From Saprospiraceae bacterium (GTDB lineage Bacteria > Bacteroidota > Bacteroidia > Chitinophagales > Saprospiraceae), in the NCBI GenBank assembly GCA_020627825.1, contig JAHDGD010000012.1, positions 1 through 46,683 on the forward strand: a stretch of 46,683 nt of DNA, read 5' to 3'. The first letter of the stretch is position 1; every line of letters starts with the position of its first letter. The translations under genes and the position numbers were made by a program. The notes beneath the pieces were generated by a model that saw nothing but the letters and a program-made list of their open reading frames with translations, searched no databases and was not told where the DNA came from. This document shows, in pieces, positions 8,561 to 16,755 of this stretch.

Positions 8561-8929
8561 ATGAATGCCACCATCATTATATCTTTAATAATAATAGGAC
8601 TAATCGCGGGTCTCCTTAGTGGTGTGATGGGAGTAGGAGGTGGTGTTGTGATGATCCCTCTTATGATTTTATTGCTAAGCTTTAATCAACATCAAGCACA
8701 GGGTACCAGCCTTGCAGTACTTGCTGTTCCAGTTACTTTTCTTGCCGCGTATAACTATTATAATGAGGGGTATGTAAACTGGAAGTATGCAGCAGTAATA
8801 GCTGTGTTTTTTGTAATAGGTGGATTTTTGGGTTCTAAACTAGCGGTAAATCTCAGTCAGAGTGCCCTTCGTAAGATTTTTGGTGCAATACTGCTCGTTA
8901 TTTCAATAAAGTTGCTTTTGGGAAAATAG
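8561..8929 (+). CDS. Half-length TauE/SafE (TSUP) transporter
   Basis: This 122-residue, almost wholly hydrophobic protein has about four transmembrane helices and the TSUP signature GLLSGVMGVGGGVVMIPLMI near the N-terminus. Full-length TauE/SafE exporters have about 250 residues in two inverted halves; this one has a single half, as in other short flavobacterial members, and would work as a dimer. Substrate (sulfonate, sulfite or another anion) is unknown. The ATG at 8561 is chosen because the preceding terminator occupies any upstream extension. Confidence 0.8.
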   Translation: MNATIIISLIIIGLIAGLLSGVMGVGGGVVMIPLMILLLSFNQHQAQGTSLAVLAVPVTFLAAYNYYNEGYVNWKYAAVIAVFFVIGGFLGSKLAVNLSQSALRKIFGAILLVISIKLLLGK

Positions 8930-8935
8930 CGATCA

Positions 8936-9508
8936 TTATCGCTGTCTAGCTCTACGGCTAGCTCTTCCGCCAAATTGTTGGTTAGGCTGTTGTCCAGCTC
9001 TCTTCATATTCTGTTCCATCATTTTTATCTGATCCCCCATCATATTTCTCTTATCAAGTATTTTTGCTTCCTTAATAAGAACTTGAGCTTCTCGCTTGCG
9101 ATTTTTTGTCATGGCTATACCAGCGAGTTGTAATTTTGCCATCGCAAGGTCTGTGTCCATAGATAGACCAAGGCTTACAGCTTTTTTGAGATACTTTTCT
9201 GCTTGGGTCATATTAGTTTGACTCACCATTAATCCTTGTAGATAGTTATAGTATCCTTGTTGTTTTGTGACCAATGCGGCTTCTGGGTTGGAAATTTTTG
9301 CAAGCCATTTCTGAGCTCCTGGAAAATCTTGCTTTCTAAGTCTTAAAAAAGCTAGAAGAATAATTTCATTTTTAAAATAGAGGAATACAAATATACCAGC
9401 TAGTAAAATGAACATGATGCCATTGCCTATTTCATTTTCTATAAATTGCCACACGGCTAGGGCGATTACAGCTAAGGCTAGTATAAGTTTGATATTCTTG
9501 TTAAACAT
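8936..9508 (-). CDS. Membrane protein with TPR-like cytoplasmic part
   Basis: The 190-residue protein has two transmembrane helices near the N-terminus (about 7-22 and 28-45). A helical-repeat region (about 55-155) resembles tetratricopeptide repeats (YYNYLQGLMVSQTNMTQAEKYLKKAV; QLAGIAMTKNRKREAQVLIKEA), and the tail is basic and Arg-rich. I recognise it as a conserved flavobacterial protein without known function. It converges on the TauE gene with only 6 bp between the stops. Confidence 0.6.
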   Translation of the reverse strand: MFNKNIKLILALAVIALAVWQFIENEIGNGIMFILLAGIFVFLYFKNEIILLAFLRLRKQDFPGAQKWLAKISNPEAALVTKQQGYYNYLQGLMVSQTNMTQAEKYLKKAVSLGLSMDTDLAMAKLQLAGIAMTKNRKREAQVLIKEAKILDKRNMMGDQIKMMEQNMKRAGQQPNQQFGGRASRRARQR

Positions 9509-9599
9509 AATCTTTTGCTATTTTTTGGGTCTTAAAATGTTGTTTATTTTCAAGATGACAAATGTACTAAAAACAACAAGAAATTTTCTGAATATTGCG

Positions 9600-9630
9600 T
9601 TTGGAGAAGTAAAAACTTGTCGTATATTTG
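9600..9630 (+). promoter_or_regulatory. Bacteroidota promoter of rpmH
   Basis: TTTG at 9600-9603 and TATATTTG at 9623-9630 are 19 bases apart and match both halves of the Bacteroidota consensus (TTTG-N19-TAnnTTTG). They lie about 75 bp upstream of the L34 start. Confidence 0.7.
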
Positions 9631-9703
9631 CGCCCAGCTTTTAGAGCAGGATTCAGTAAGAAAATAAAGCGACCTTGGGATATAGGTCTTAAAGAAATAC
9701 AAG

Positions 9704-9865
9704 ATGAGTAAAAGAACGTTTCAGCCTTCAAAAAGAAAAAGAAGAAATAAGCACGGTTTTAGAGAGCGTATGGCTTCTGCTAATGGTCGTAAAGTATTAG
9801 CACGTCGTCGTGCTAAGGGAAGAAAGAAATTAAGTGTATCTTCTGAGACTCGCCACAAAAAATAA
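9704..9865 (+). CDS. rpmH: 50S ribosomal protein L34
   Basis: The 53-residue product starts [20 protein letters not shown] and continues with the conserved [22 protein letters not shown] core, the full L34 family pattern with a short C-terminal extension. It is a structural component of the large ribosomal subunit. A strong promoter and a terminator frame it as a single-gene unit. The usual neighbour rnpA is absent: here L34 is next to carB. Confidence 0.97.
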   Translation: MSKRTFQPSKRKRRNKHGFRERMASANGRKVLARRRAKGRKKLSVSSETRHKK

Positions 9866-9888
9866 TGACATTAACAAATGTTCATAAG

Positions 9889-9921
9889 AGGTGTTACTTT
9901 TTTTAAGTAGCACCTTTTTTT
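9889..9921 (+). terminator. rpmH terminator
   Basis: AGGTGTTAC pairs with GTAGCACCT (one wobble) around a loop of T and A bases and leads into a T run just after rpmH. It separates rpmH from carB. Confidence 0.82.
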
Positions 9922-9969
9922 ATACCCTATCAGTTCCTAATTTTGAAAAATTTGAAATCCTTTTATTAG

Positions 9970-12822
9970 ATGCCTAAGAACAATAAAATCAAGTCAATTT
10001 TACTTATTGGATCAGGTCCAATAATCATAGGTCAAGCCTGCGAGTTTGATTATTCTGGATCACAAGCACTGCGATCGCTTCGTGAAGACGGTATAGAAAC
10101 GATTCTTATCAATTCTAATCCGGCGACAATCATGACAGATCCGTCTATGGCAGATCATGTGTATTTGTTACCTCTTAATACAAAGTCTATAGTCCATATA
10201 CTTAAAGAGCACCCACAGATAGATGCAGTTCTTCCTACGATGGGAGGGCAGACAGCATTAAATCTTTGTATCGAGGCAGATGAAAAAGGTATTTGGGAAG
10301 ATTTTAATGTAGATATTATAGGTGTAGATATTGATGCTATTAATATCACAGAAGATAGAGATAAGTTCAAAGACCTTATGGGAGAAATAGGGATTCCTAT
10401 GGCCCCGCAGTCTAGTGCAAACTCCTTTTTAAAAGGTAAGGAAATAGCACAAGAATTTGGATTTCCACTAGTAATACGTTCTTCTTTTACATTAGGTGGT
10501 GCAGGGGCTTCATTTGTTTACAAGGAGGAAGATTTTGATAAACTATTATCTCACGGTCTGGAAGTGTCTCCAGTACACGAAGTGATGATAGACAAAGCTT
10601 TAATAGGCTGGAAAGAATATGAGTTAGAATTACTAAGAGATAGTAATGACAATGTCGTTATTATCTGTGCTATAGAAAATATGGACCCTATGGGAATCCA
10701 TACTGGAGATTCCATTACTGTGGCACCGGCAATGACTTTATCTGATGTTACCTATCAAAAAATGCGTGATATGGCGATCCATATGATGCGTAGTATAGGA
10801 GATTTTGCAGGAGGTTGTAACGTACAGTTTGCGGTAAACCCAGACAATGAAGAAGAGATCATTGCGATAGAAATTAATCCTCGAGTATCTAGATCCTCTG
10901 CATTAGCTTCTAAGGCTACTGGATATCCTATCGCAAAAGTAGCGGCAAAGCTCGCATTGGGATATCACTTGGATGAATTAAACAACCAGATTACAGGATC
11001 TACATCTGCGCTTTTTGAGCCTACATTGGATTATGTAATTGTAAAAATCCCTCGATGGAATTTTGATAAATTCGAAGGGTCAGATAGAACTTTAGGACTT
11101 CAGATGAAGGCTGTAGGTGAGGTGATGGGAATAGGGCGCTCTTTTAAAGAAGCGCTGCATAAAGCAACCCAATCTCTCGAGATTAAAAGAAATGGTCTTG
11201 GAGCAGATGGTAAAGGATATAAAAATTATGAAGAAGTCATAAGTAAACTTACCCACGCCAGTTGGGATCGAGTATTCGTGATTTACGATGCGATCCAGAT
11301 GGGAATTCCGCTTAGTCGAATATTCGAAATTACCAAAATAGACATGTGGTTCCTCAAGCAATACGAGGAGTTATATGCGATGGAGAAAGAAATTTCTAAC
11401 TTTAAAATAGATACGCTTCCGCGAAATTTACTCCTTGAGGCTAAGCAAAGTGGCTTTGCAGATAGACAGATCGCGCATATGCTAGATTGTTTAGAAAGCC
11501 AGGTATATAATAAGAGAGACGAATTAGGTATCAACCGAGTATACAAACTGGTGGATACCTGTGCAGCAGAGTTTACAGCCCAAACTCCTTATTTCTACTC
11601 GACCTTTGAGTCTGAGATGGAAACCACAGATGGGAAGCGATTTGCACAAAACGAAAGTGTCGTTTCAGATAAGAAAAAAATTGTTGTACTAGGTTCAGGG
11701 CCTAACCGAATAGGACAAGGAATAGAGTTTGATTACTGTTGTGTTCACGGTGTTCTAGCCGGAGCAGAGTGTGGGTATGAGACCATAATGATTAACTGTA
11801 ACCCAGAAACCGTATCAACAGATTTTGATACGGCAGATAAGCTGTACTTCGAGCCTGTTTTCTGGGAGCATATTTACGACATCATTCGTCACGAGAACCC
11901 AGAAGGTGTTATTGTACAATTAGGAGGGCAAACCGCACTTAAACTTGCCGAAAAATTAGACCGCTACGGTATCAAAATACTTGGTACAAGCTACCAAGCA
12001 CTAGATCTTGCCGAAGATAGAGGAAGTTTCTCTACACTACTTAAAGATCTCGATATCCCGTATCCAGAATTTGACACGGCAGAAACGGCAGACGAAGCAC
12101 TAGCCGTGGCCGATAAATTAGATTTCCCAATTCTCGTAAGACCTTCGTATGTATTAGGAGGTCAGGGAATGAAAATTGTGATTAATAAAGATGAGTTAGA
12201 AGAGCACGTGGTAGATTTACTCCGTAAGATTCCTAATAACAAATTACTCTTAGATCATTATCTAGACGGAGCCATAGAAGCAGAAGCAGATGCTATTTGT
12301 GATGGAGAAGATGTCTACATCATTGGTATTATGGAGCATATCGAGCCTTGTGGTATTCACTCAGGCGACTCAAATGCTACCTTACCACCGTTTAATTTAG
12401 GAGATCTTATTCTAGATCAAATTAGAGAGCATACTAAGAAGATTGCTATTGCTCTCAAGACTGTTGGATTGATCAATATACAGTTTGCGATTAAAGATGA
12501 TAAGGTATATATCATTGAGGCAAACCCAAGAGCCTCTCGTACCGTACCATTTATTGCAAAAGCGTACAAAGAGCCTTATGTAAATTATGCGACTAAGGTG
12601 ATGCTTGGAGATAAAAAGGTAAAAGACTTTGACTTTAACCCTAGATTAGAAGGCTACGCGATCAAGCAACCCGTATTCTCTTTTAATAAATTCCCGAATG
12701 TAAATAAGAAATTGGGACCAGAAATGAAGAGTACAGGAGAGAGCATTTTATTTATAGACAGCTTACGCGATGACGAATTTTATGATCTATATGCGAGACG
12801 TAAGATGTATTTGAGTAAGTAG
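9970..12822 (+). CDS. carB: Carbamoyl-phosphate synthase large subunit, lacking MGS domain
   Basis: The 950-residue protein contains both ATP-grasp carbamoyl-phosphate synthetase halves. The first has LLIGSGPIIIGQACEFDYSG and RVSRSSALASKATGYPIA; the second has VVLGSGPNRIGQGIEFDYC and ANPRASRTVPFIAKAYKEPY. It makes carbamoyl phosphate from ammonia supplied by CarA, bicarbonate and two ATP, for pyrimidine and arginine synthesis. E. coli CarB has about 1073 residues; this protein ends near where the MGS-like allosteric domain would begin, so control by UMP or ornithine through that domain is absent. carA is not in the window. Confidence 0.96.
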   Translation: MPKNNKIKSILLIGSGPIIIGQACEFDYSGSQALRSLREDGIETILINSNPATIMTDPSMADHVYLLPLNTKSIVHILKEHPQIDAVLPTMGGQTALNLCIEADEKGIWEDFNVDIIGVDIDAINITEDRDKFKDLMGEIGIPMAPQSSANSFLKGKEIAQEFGFPLVIRSSFTLGGAGASFVYKEEDFDKLLSHGLEVSPVHEVMIDKALIGWKEYELELLRDSNDNVVIICAIENMDPMGIHTGDSITVAPAMTLSDVTYQKMRDMAIHMMRSIGDFAGGCNVQFAVNPDNEEEIIAIEINPRVSRSSALASKATGYPIAKVAAKLALGYHLDELNNQITGSTSALFEPTLDYVIVKIPRWNFDKFEGSDRTLGLQMKAVGEVMGIGRSFKEALHKATQSLEIKRNGLGADGKGYKNYEEVISKLTHASWDRVFVIYDAIQMGIPLSRIFEITKIDMWFLKQYEELYAMEKEISNFKIDTLPRNLLLEAKQSGFADRQIAHMLDCLESQVYNKRDELGINRVYKLVDTCAAEFTAQTPYFYSTFESEMETTDGKRFAQNESVVSDKKKIVVLGSGPNRIGQGIEFDYCCVHGVLAGAECGYETIMINCNPETVSTDFDTADKLYFEPVFWEHIYDIIRHENPEGVIVQLGGQTALKLAEKLDRYGIKILGTSYQALDLAEDRGSFSTLLKDLDIPYPEFDTAETADEALAVADKLDFPILVRPSYVLGGQGMKIVINKDELEEHVVDLLRKIPNNKLLLDHYLDGAIEAEADAICDGEDVYIIGIMEHIEPCGIHSGDSNATLPPFNLGDLILDQIREHTKKIAIALKTVGLINIQFAIKDDKVYIIEANPRASRTVPFIAKAYKEPYVNYATKVMLGDKKVKDFDFNPRLEGYAIKQPVFSFNKFPNVNKKLGPEMKSTGESILFIDSLRDDEFYDLYARRKMYLSK

Positions 12823-12839
12823 TACAACGCTTTCGCGAA

Positions 12840-12859
12840 CCTGCCTGCCGGCAGGCAGG
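12840..12859. repeat. 20-bp perfect palindrome next to host motif
   Basis: CCTGCCTGCC meets its exact reverse complement with no spacer. Directly before it (12829-12840) is a partial copy of the host palindrome (GCTTTCGCGAAC). Such GC-rich palindromes are scattered in flavobacterial spacers; role unknown. Confidence 0.7.
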
Positions 12860-12870
12860 AGCAACTACAT

Positions 12871-12908
12871 AACAAATAAATCCCGCTAGAAAGTGGGATT
12901 TATTTGTT
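12871..12908. terminator. Long hairpin after carB
   Basis: A perfect 14-bp stem (12871-12884 with 12895-12908) closes a ten-base loop. It follows the carB stop by about 50 bp and probably ends its transcript. The T content lies inside the stem rather than after it, so strength is uncertain. Confidence 0.65.
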
Positions 12909-12945
12909 ATATGAGCCACTATAGCTCTTTGTACGAACTAACTAT

Positions 12946-13292
12946 CTTGCCAAGGTAACCTTTGGAATCCTAAAAAACTCTGTTTACATCAGAGGCAAGA
13001 TTGTGTTTGAACGGTTCAAACCTTACAAACACCTTATTGCCAAAGAAGGACTTTGGAATCCTGAAAAGCTCTGATCACATCAGAGGCAGGATTGCATAAT
13101 GAAATTCACAAGCTGTTTTTTCATAACGCATACCTGCCAAAGAGAACTTTGGAATCCTTCTTTTGAAATTAAAATTTCAAGTATTTTTTTACAAAAAAAC
13201 TTACTTTTTTATTTGGTTTTCATCATAGAATGCATTGTGAATTTCATACTTCATTTTCACAATGCCTTCCTGCTAGGAGACCTAGAACCCTA
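12946..13292. repeat. Nest of hairpin-forming intergenic repeats
   Basis: Two roughly 60-bp direct copies lie at 12946-13004 and 13036-13096 (TGCCAA..., CTTTGGAATCCT, then an inverted CTCTG...CAGAG pair), and a partial third at 13133-13157. Two palindromic units follow: 13087-13137 (GCAGGATTGCATAATGAA ... TTCATAACGCATACCTGC) and 13222-13276 (GCATTGTGAA...TTCACAATGC), the second ending in TTCCTGCTAGGAGACCTAGA. A related unit occurs at 26634-26713. I see no gene in 12823-13383; the open frames there read through the repeats. Confidence 0.7.
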
Positions 13293-13383
13293 TGTTCCAA
13301 CTTTGTAATACTTTTATCGTGATTCTAACGATTACTGCCACAGATTCTGTTTTCGCTATTTTTAAAAGTGCCTGTTTGTTACA

Positions 13384-14022
13384 TTATTTAATCGCTTGAG
13401 AAAACTTATTCCTTATATCATCTGTAAAATAAACTCTAAACTTATTTGAATTAATAAGAGAGGATGCATTATTTAAAATTGATTTAATACCCTCCTTATA
13501 TTTATTTTCTAAAATAGAATTAATAAGTTCTCTGGGAATAGCTATATCCAATATTGGAAGATGCATATATGAAGAAATAACACTTTGTAATTCACCTTTT
13601 AATTCGCTATCTATTATCTTCGATTCGTATAATTTAGATATGCTGAGCAATTCTTGTAATTTTAAACTTTTCCACAATTGATCTCTGTCTTCAAAATACG
13701 AAAAATCAATATTGTTTAAATATTCTATTACATTAGAATACATATTTTTATCAAAATAAAAATATGCTAAATAGGCATAAGAATATAAATATTCTGGATT
13801 CTCCTTAATCGCTGTTTTAAAATTGAGAATAATTTGTCGATCTCGTTCTTGATTTTTTATAGGGTGCGAATACCATAAATAGCCTTTAACATAATACTCT
13901 TCGTATAAGTCTAATTCCTGACACGAAATAATATCCAATATTTTATCAATTTCTATGCATTTTAGTCTTTCATCGTCAATTAAACTAATATCAATTATTC
14001 TTTCTTCCAATTGATTATTCAT
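13384..14022 (-). CDS. Putative immunity protein for orphan Rhs tip
   Basis: I do not recognise this 212-residue protein by sequence. It is acidic and helical, with a TPR-like stretch (FKTAIKENPEYLYSYAYLAYFYFDKN), has no signal peptide and should be cytoplasmic. It starts 3 bp after the stop of the Rhs tip on the same strand, the usual place for the cognate immunity gene. The low GC content and the gene order suit an acquired toxin-immunity cassette. Immunity function is inferred from position only. Confidence 0.55.
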   Translation of the reverse strand: MNNQLEERIIDISLIDDERLKCIEIDKILDIISCQELDLYEEYYVKGYLWYSHPIKNQERDRQIILNFKTAIKENPEYLYSYAYLAYFYFDKNMYSNVIEYLNNIDFSYFEDRDQLWKSLKLQELLSISKLYESKIIDSELKGELQSVISSYMHLPILDIAIPRELINSILENKYKEGIKSILNNASSLINSNKFRVYFTDDIRNKFSQAIK

Positions 14023-14025
14023 ATC

Positions 14026-14982
14026 TTAATTCTTATGATTTATAGCTTTTCCTCTTTTTATCAATCTATTCCCCACTTTTTTCATCGCATCAACAAACTC
14101 AGGAAGATATTCAGATGCATTTTTATTAGCCATTCTTATTAATTCTTGCCCTGCTTTTATGTAGGCCCTGCCGTGTTCTCCACTAATTGCTCCCGTATCT
14201 ACTATAGTTCTATATTTATCAACTAGATTTCCACCCATTTTTTCAGCTGCATTTGTTGCTGAAAGAGCTTTTTTTCCTTTTGTCCACCAAACCATTATTT
14301 GTTTATAAGAAAATGCTCCACGTCCATTTAATAAAGGTGAAATTTCAAATGAATTAACGTTTCCATCACCTTGAACAAGTCTAAAATCTTCTTCCCATTT
14401 GCCATTTTTAAAAGTAAATGAAATACCACTTTCATTCTCGTATTTGTCTCCCTCTTTTGAAACTTCTGCACTTGGGCAGGTCTCACAGATTGAAGTATTT
14501 GATTTCAATTCGACAGCATTTGATTTATTATCCCCATCAGGATTAGAATCTTCCTCACTACTATTTTGCGATTCTTCATCATCACCTTCCTTCGCTTCCT
14601 CTGCCACTTCTTCCTCTTCATTTTCTTCCATTCCTTTTTTTCCACTTTTCATAGGATCATCAAAGGCATCTCCTTGATTCCAAGTGTCTGCTCGGGTAGG
14701 CGCCATCCCATCAGGATCAATAAAGTTTATTGGGTTGTTAAAAGCATAGTTATAAGGTGAGTGCCTTCTCATCTTTTCTGCCAGTGGATCAATATTCATC
14801 CATCGTCCTAGTGCAGGGTCGTAATTACGTGCCCCAAAATCTAAGGTGTTAATGCCCAACTCTTCACTCTCCTCCATCCCGTTGTAGCCAAAGGTAGTCG
14901 CTACACTATTCACATTTCCAGATACGGTAGTATTATACCCTTTGTGCTTTAATCCAAAAGGATAGTAACTACCCCTAATTTT
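14026..14982 (-). pseudogene. Orphan C-terminal tip of Rhs polymorphic toxin
   Basis: The open frame runs from a stop at 14983-14985. Its first residues (GSYYPFGLKHKGYNTTVSG, upstream of the first ATG at 14913) already match Rhs repeats. It then shows the Rhs core end (LDFGARNYDPALGRWMNIDP, MRRHSPYNYAFNNPINFIDP) and, after a Glu/Asp-rich linker, a unique tip of about 150 residues (GEHGRAYIKAGQELIRMANK near its end). The long N-terminal cage is missing, so it cannot be exported alone. It is a displaced tip able to recombine into a complete Rhs gene, such as the one at the right edge with about three-quarters nucleotide similarity in the core. The toxin activity is not recognisable. Confidence 0.75.
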
Positions 14983-15043
14983 TTACACCTTTTAACCTTT
15001 TTCCAGCAGTAGCTCACAAATCCAACTACCTATTCCAAAGAAC

Positions 15044-15073
15044 AAAAAACAGCAACTATAACATTGCTGTTTT
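15044..15073 (-). terminator. Terminator of toxin-antitoxin operon
   Basis: A 10-bp stem (15046-15055 with 15064-15073) with an eight-base loop is followed on the minus strand by a T run. It lies 16 bp beyond the toxin stop. Confidence 0.75.
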
Positions 15074-15088
15074 CAACTTCAATCTATT

Positions 15089-15400
15089 TTACTTCTGCTT
15101 CAGAAGTTTATTTAATGTCTCTGGGTTCATTCTATTATTAAAGAACGTTACCAGATATATTTTCTCTTTTGCTCTATCCTCTCTATAAAATAAGGATACG
15201 TTTTTATGAACCACTCCTTTTTTGATTCCGAGTTTTTCATTGGCGTATGGACAAGTAATTCGTTTAGCTTTTATTTTATCTAGCAAATCATTTGTTAGAT
15301 TCTTGAAACTGGTCATTTCCTTTTTAGTCCATTGCAATTTCAAATCCTCCATGACTTCTAGATAGGTAACCTTAGCCAGTCGTGTCCATACTACTTCCAT
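15089..15400 (-). CDS. RelE/ParE-family toxin
   Basis: This 103-residue basic protein has the ParE/RelE fold pattern: an N-terminal beta strand and two helices (VVWTRLAKVTYLEVMEDLKLQW...FKNLTNDLLDKI), then strands KNVSLFYRED and KIYLVTFFNNRMNP near the C-terminus. Such toxins cut mRNA on the ribosome or block gyrase; which applies here cannot be read. It lies 3 bp after the antitoxin stop, in antitoxin-first order, typical of a type II module. Confidence 0.78.
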   Translation of the reverse strand: MEVVWTRLAKVTYLEVMEDLKLQWTKKEMTSFKNLTNDLLDKIKAKRITCPYANEKLGIKKGVVHKNVSLFYREDRAKEKIYLVTFFNNRMNPETLNKLLKQK

Positions 15401-15403
15401 TCA

Positions 15404-15649
15404 CTAAATCCCGTATGCTTCGTTGATTTCTTTCATCACTTGCTCGTGAGTGAATGTATTGCCTTCTTCAATATCTTTTAGTCCAGCCTCCACTAATAAC
15501 TTTTCGGTTTCTGATATATCATCAGCCCAATCAGAAGATGTAGAACGACTGTTTTTAATCTCTCTGAGTTTAGAGATAATTGATTCATCTTTAAGATTAA
15601 TCAACCACTCCATCAGTTTATATTTTTCTATTTGAATATCCATAATCAA
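15404..15649 (-). CDS. Antitoxin of RelE/ParE-type pair
   Basis: The 81-residue acidic protein has a helical N-terminus (KYKLMEWLINLKDESIISKLREI) and a C-terminal arm (LVEAGLKDIEEGNTFTHEQVMKEI), a pattern common in Bacteroidetes antitoxins next to ParE toxins. It would bind and mask the toxin and probably repress its own promoter. The start could be 15649 or the second Met at 15643. No classical HTH is obvious. Confidence 0.72.
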   Translation of the reverse strand: MIMDIQIEKYKLMEWLINLKDESIISKLREIKNSRSTSSDWADDISETEKLLVEAGLKDIEEGNTFTHEQVMKEINEAYGI

Positions 15650-15711
15650 TTATGTCTTAGACAAAGATAACGAAATTAAGATTTCATTGTTTCATTGTTG
15701 AATTGAACTTA

Positions 15712-16374
15712 TTACCACTCAATCTCAGGAAAATCTCCTATCTCTAAATCAAAGACACTACAGCTATTTTTCTTGGCACTAAATTCAAGGGAGTCAACAA
15801 GATCATTGTGGTCATGGGATGCTGGAGATAAGTAGTTCCAAAGAAAATCTGAGATATTTCTAAACCTTCGTTTTCCTTTAGTGGTGGATATTAATTCAGT
15901 ATGTATCGTTTGGTATATTTGGAATATATATTTATGTCCAACATATACTCCAGAAGCAAAAATTGGTTTTAAATTCTCTGCCCCATTTGCATCATATCTA
16001 CGAGCTGAGTCTTCAGCAACAAATTCAAGCATGTATAAAAAAGATTGCTCTAATTTATCCAATGAAATATAACCCGCATTATTCCTTAAAACACTTAGGA
16101 AGATTAGTAAGTCCGTCCAAACAACCCGAAAACCATATGTGGTCATTCCCTCTCCATCGATATCTATTTTTTCAATGAGTCGAGACTGGTCTTTAGCCTT
16201 TCTGATTTCATACGCAAAGTTCATTAATAGCATATTCTGTCCTCGCTGATATTCATTGCTTTCACTGAGTGTGTCTCCGACTCTATGAACAATCGAGTAG
16301 AGGAAATCTAATTCATCGTAGTTTCCATAGATGGCAATCCCCGTTCCATTTTTAGTTGGTTCTGATGTGAGCAT
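15712..16374 (-). CDS. Unknown protein, DUF6904-like start
   Basis: The 220-residue protein begins MLTSEPTKNGTGIAIYGNYD, a pattern I associate tentatively with the DUF6904 family. The rest is mixed alpha/beta with a cluster YDANGAENLKPIFASGVYVGHKY and a polar C-terminus with SHDHNDLVD. No signal peptide, membrane helix or catalytic motif is evident. It is the last gene of a same-strand run (20188 to 15712) led by the ABC-three-component genes, 20 bp after its neighbour, so it may be an accessory of that system. Confidence 0.5.
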   Translation of the reverse strand: MLTSEPTKNGTGIAIYGNYDELDFLYSIVHRVGDTLSESNEYQRGQNMLLMNFAYEIRKAKDQSRLIEKIDIDGEGMTTYGFRVVWTDLLIFLSVLRNNAGYISLDKLEQSFLYMLEFVAEDSARRYDANGAENLKPIFASGVYVGHKYIFQIYQTIHTELISTTKGKRRFRNISDFLWNYLSPASHDHNDLVDSLEFSAKKNSCSVFDLEIGDFPEIEW

Positions 16375-16394
16375 GCTTGAAGTAGTCTTAAACG

Positions 16395-16730
16395 TTATTG
16401 ATACTCATTCTTGTCAACATCTGAAAGACTTGGTTTCCCATTTTTAACCCATACATCATAATAAAAGACAAAATGTAGTAAACACATCTCTTCTGTCTTA
16501 AAAAATTGATATTTAGACCTTGCACTAACATACCAATCAAAAAAGCCTTCATCTAAAGAGTCTGGCATTAATTGATAAAAAGGCTTACCATTATTTTCAG
16601 TTTCAATAGCATTACTATCTCCCCACTTTCTATTTGAACCTACGGCAAATACATATTCGCTATTCGTTAATGCTTTGGTGTACTTTCTTATATACATTGG
16701 ATTTGAAAAATCTTCAAAATCTATTTTCAT
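16395..16730 (-). CDS. Unknown 111-residue protein
   Basis: I do not recognise this small protein. It is rich in aromatics (FEDFSNPMYIRKYTKAL; FFDWYVSARSKYQFF; LLHFVFYYDVWVKNG), soluble and without motif. It starts 25 bp after the SMC-like ATPase gene and ends 20 bp before the next gene, all on one strand, which suggests co-transcription with the defence operon. Confidence 0.5.
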   Translation of the reverse strand: MKIDFEDFSNPMYIRKYTKALTNSEYVFAVGSNRKWGDSNAIETENNGKPFYQLMPDSLDEGFFDWYVSARSKYQFFKTEEMCLLHFVFYYDVWVKNGKPSLSDVDKNEYQ

Positions 16731-16755
16731 AACTTATATTATTATTGTTTTCTTA

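Noticed and set aside
9970-12822. carB as truncated pseudogene because it is shorter than the E. coli protein
   Set aside because: Both synthetase halves are complete and the end falls at the domain border, as in other Bacteroidota CarB proteins.
12946-13157. CRISPR array
   Set aside because: The repeated units differ in length and sequence, spacing is irregular, each unit forms its own hairpin, and no cas gene is present.
13099-13308. Plus-strand open frame of 69 codons
   Set aside because: It runs through palindromic repeats, has no protein-like pattern and ends inside the repeat nest.
14399-14760. Plus-strand open frames opposite the Rhs tip
   Set aside because: They are antisense to the Glu/Asp-rich linker, which yields Ser/Phe-rich artefacts.
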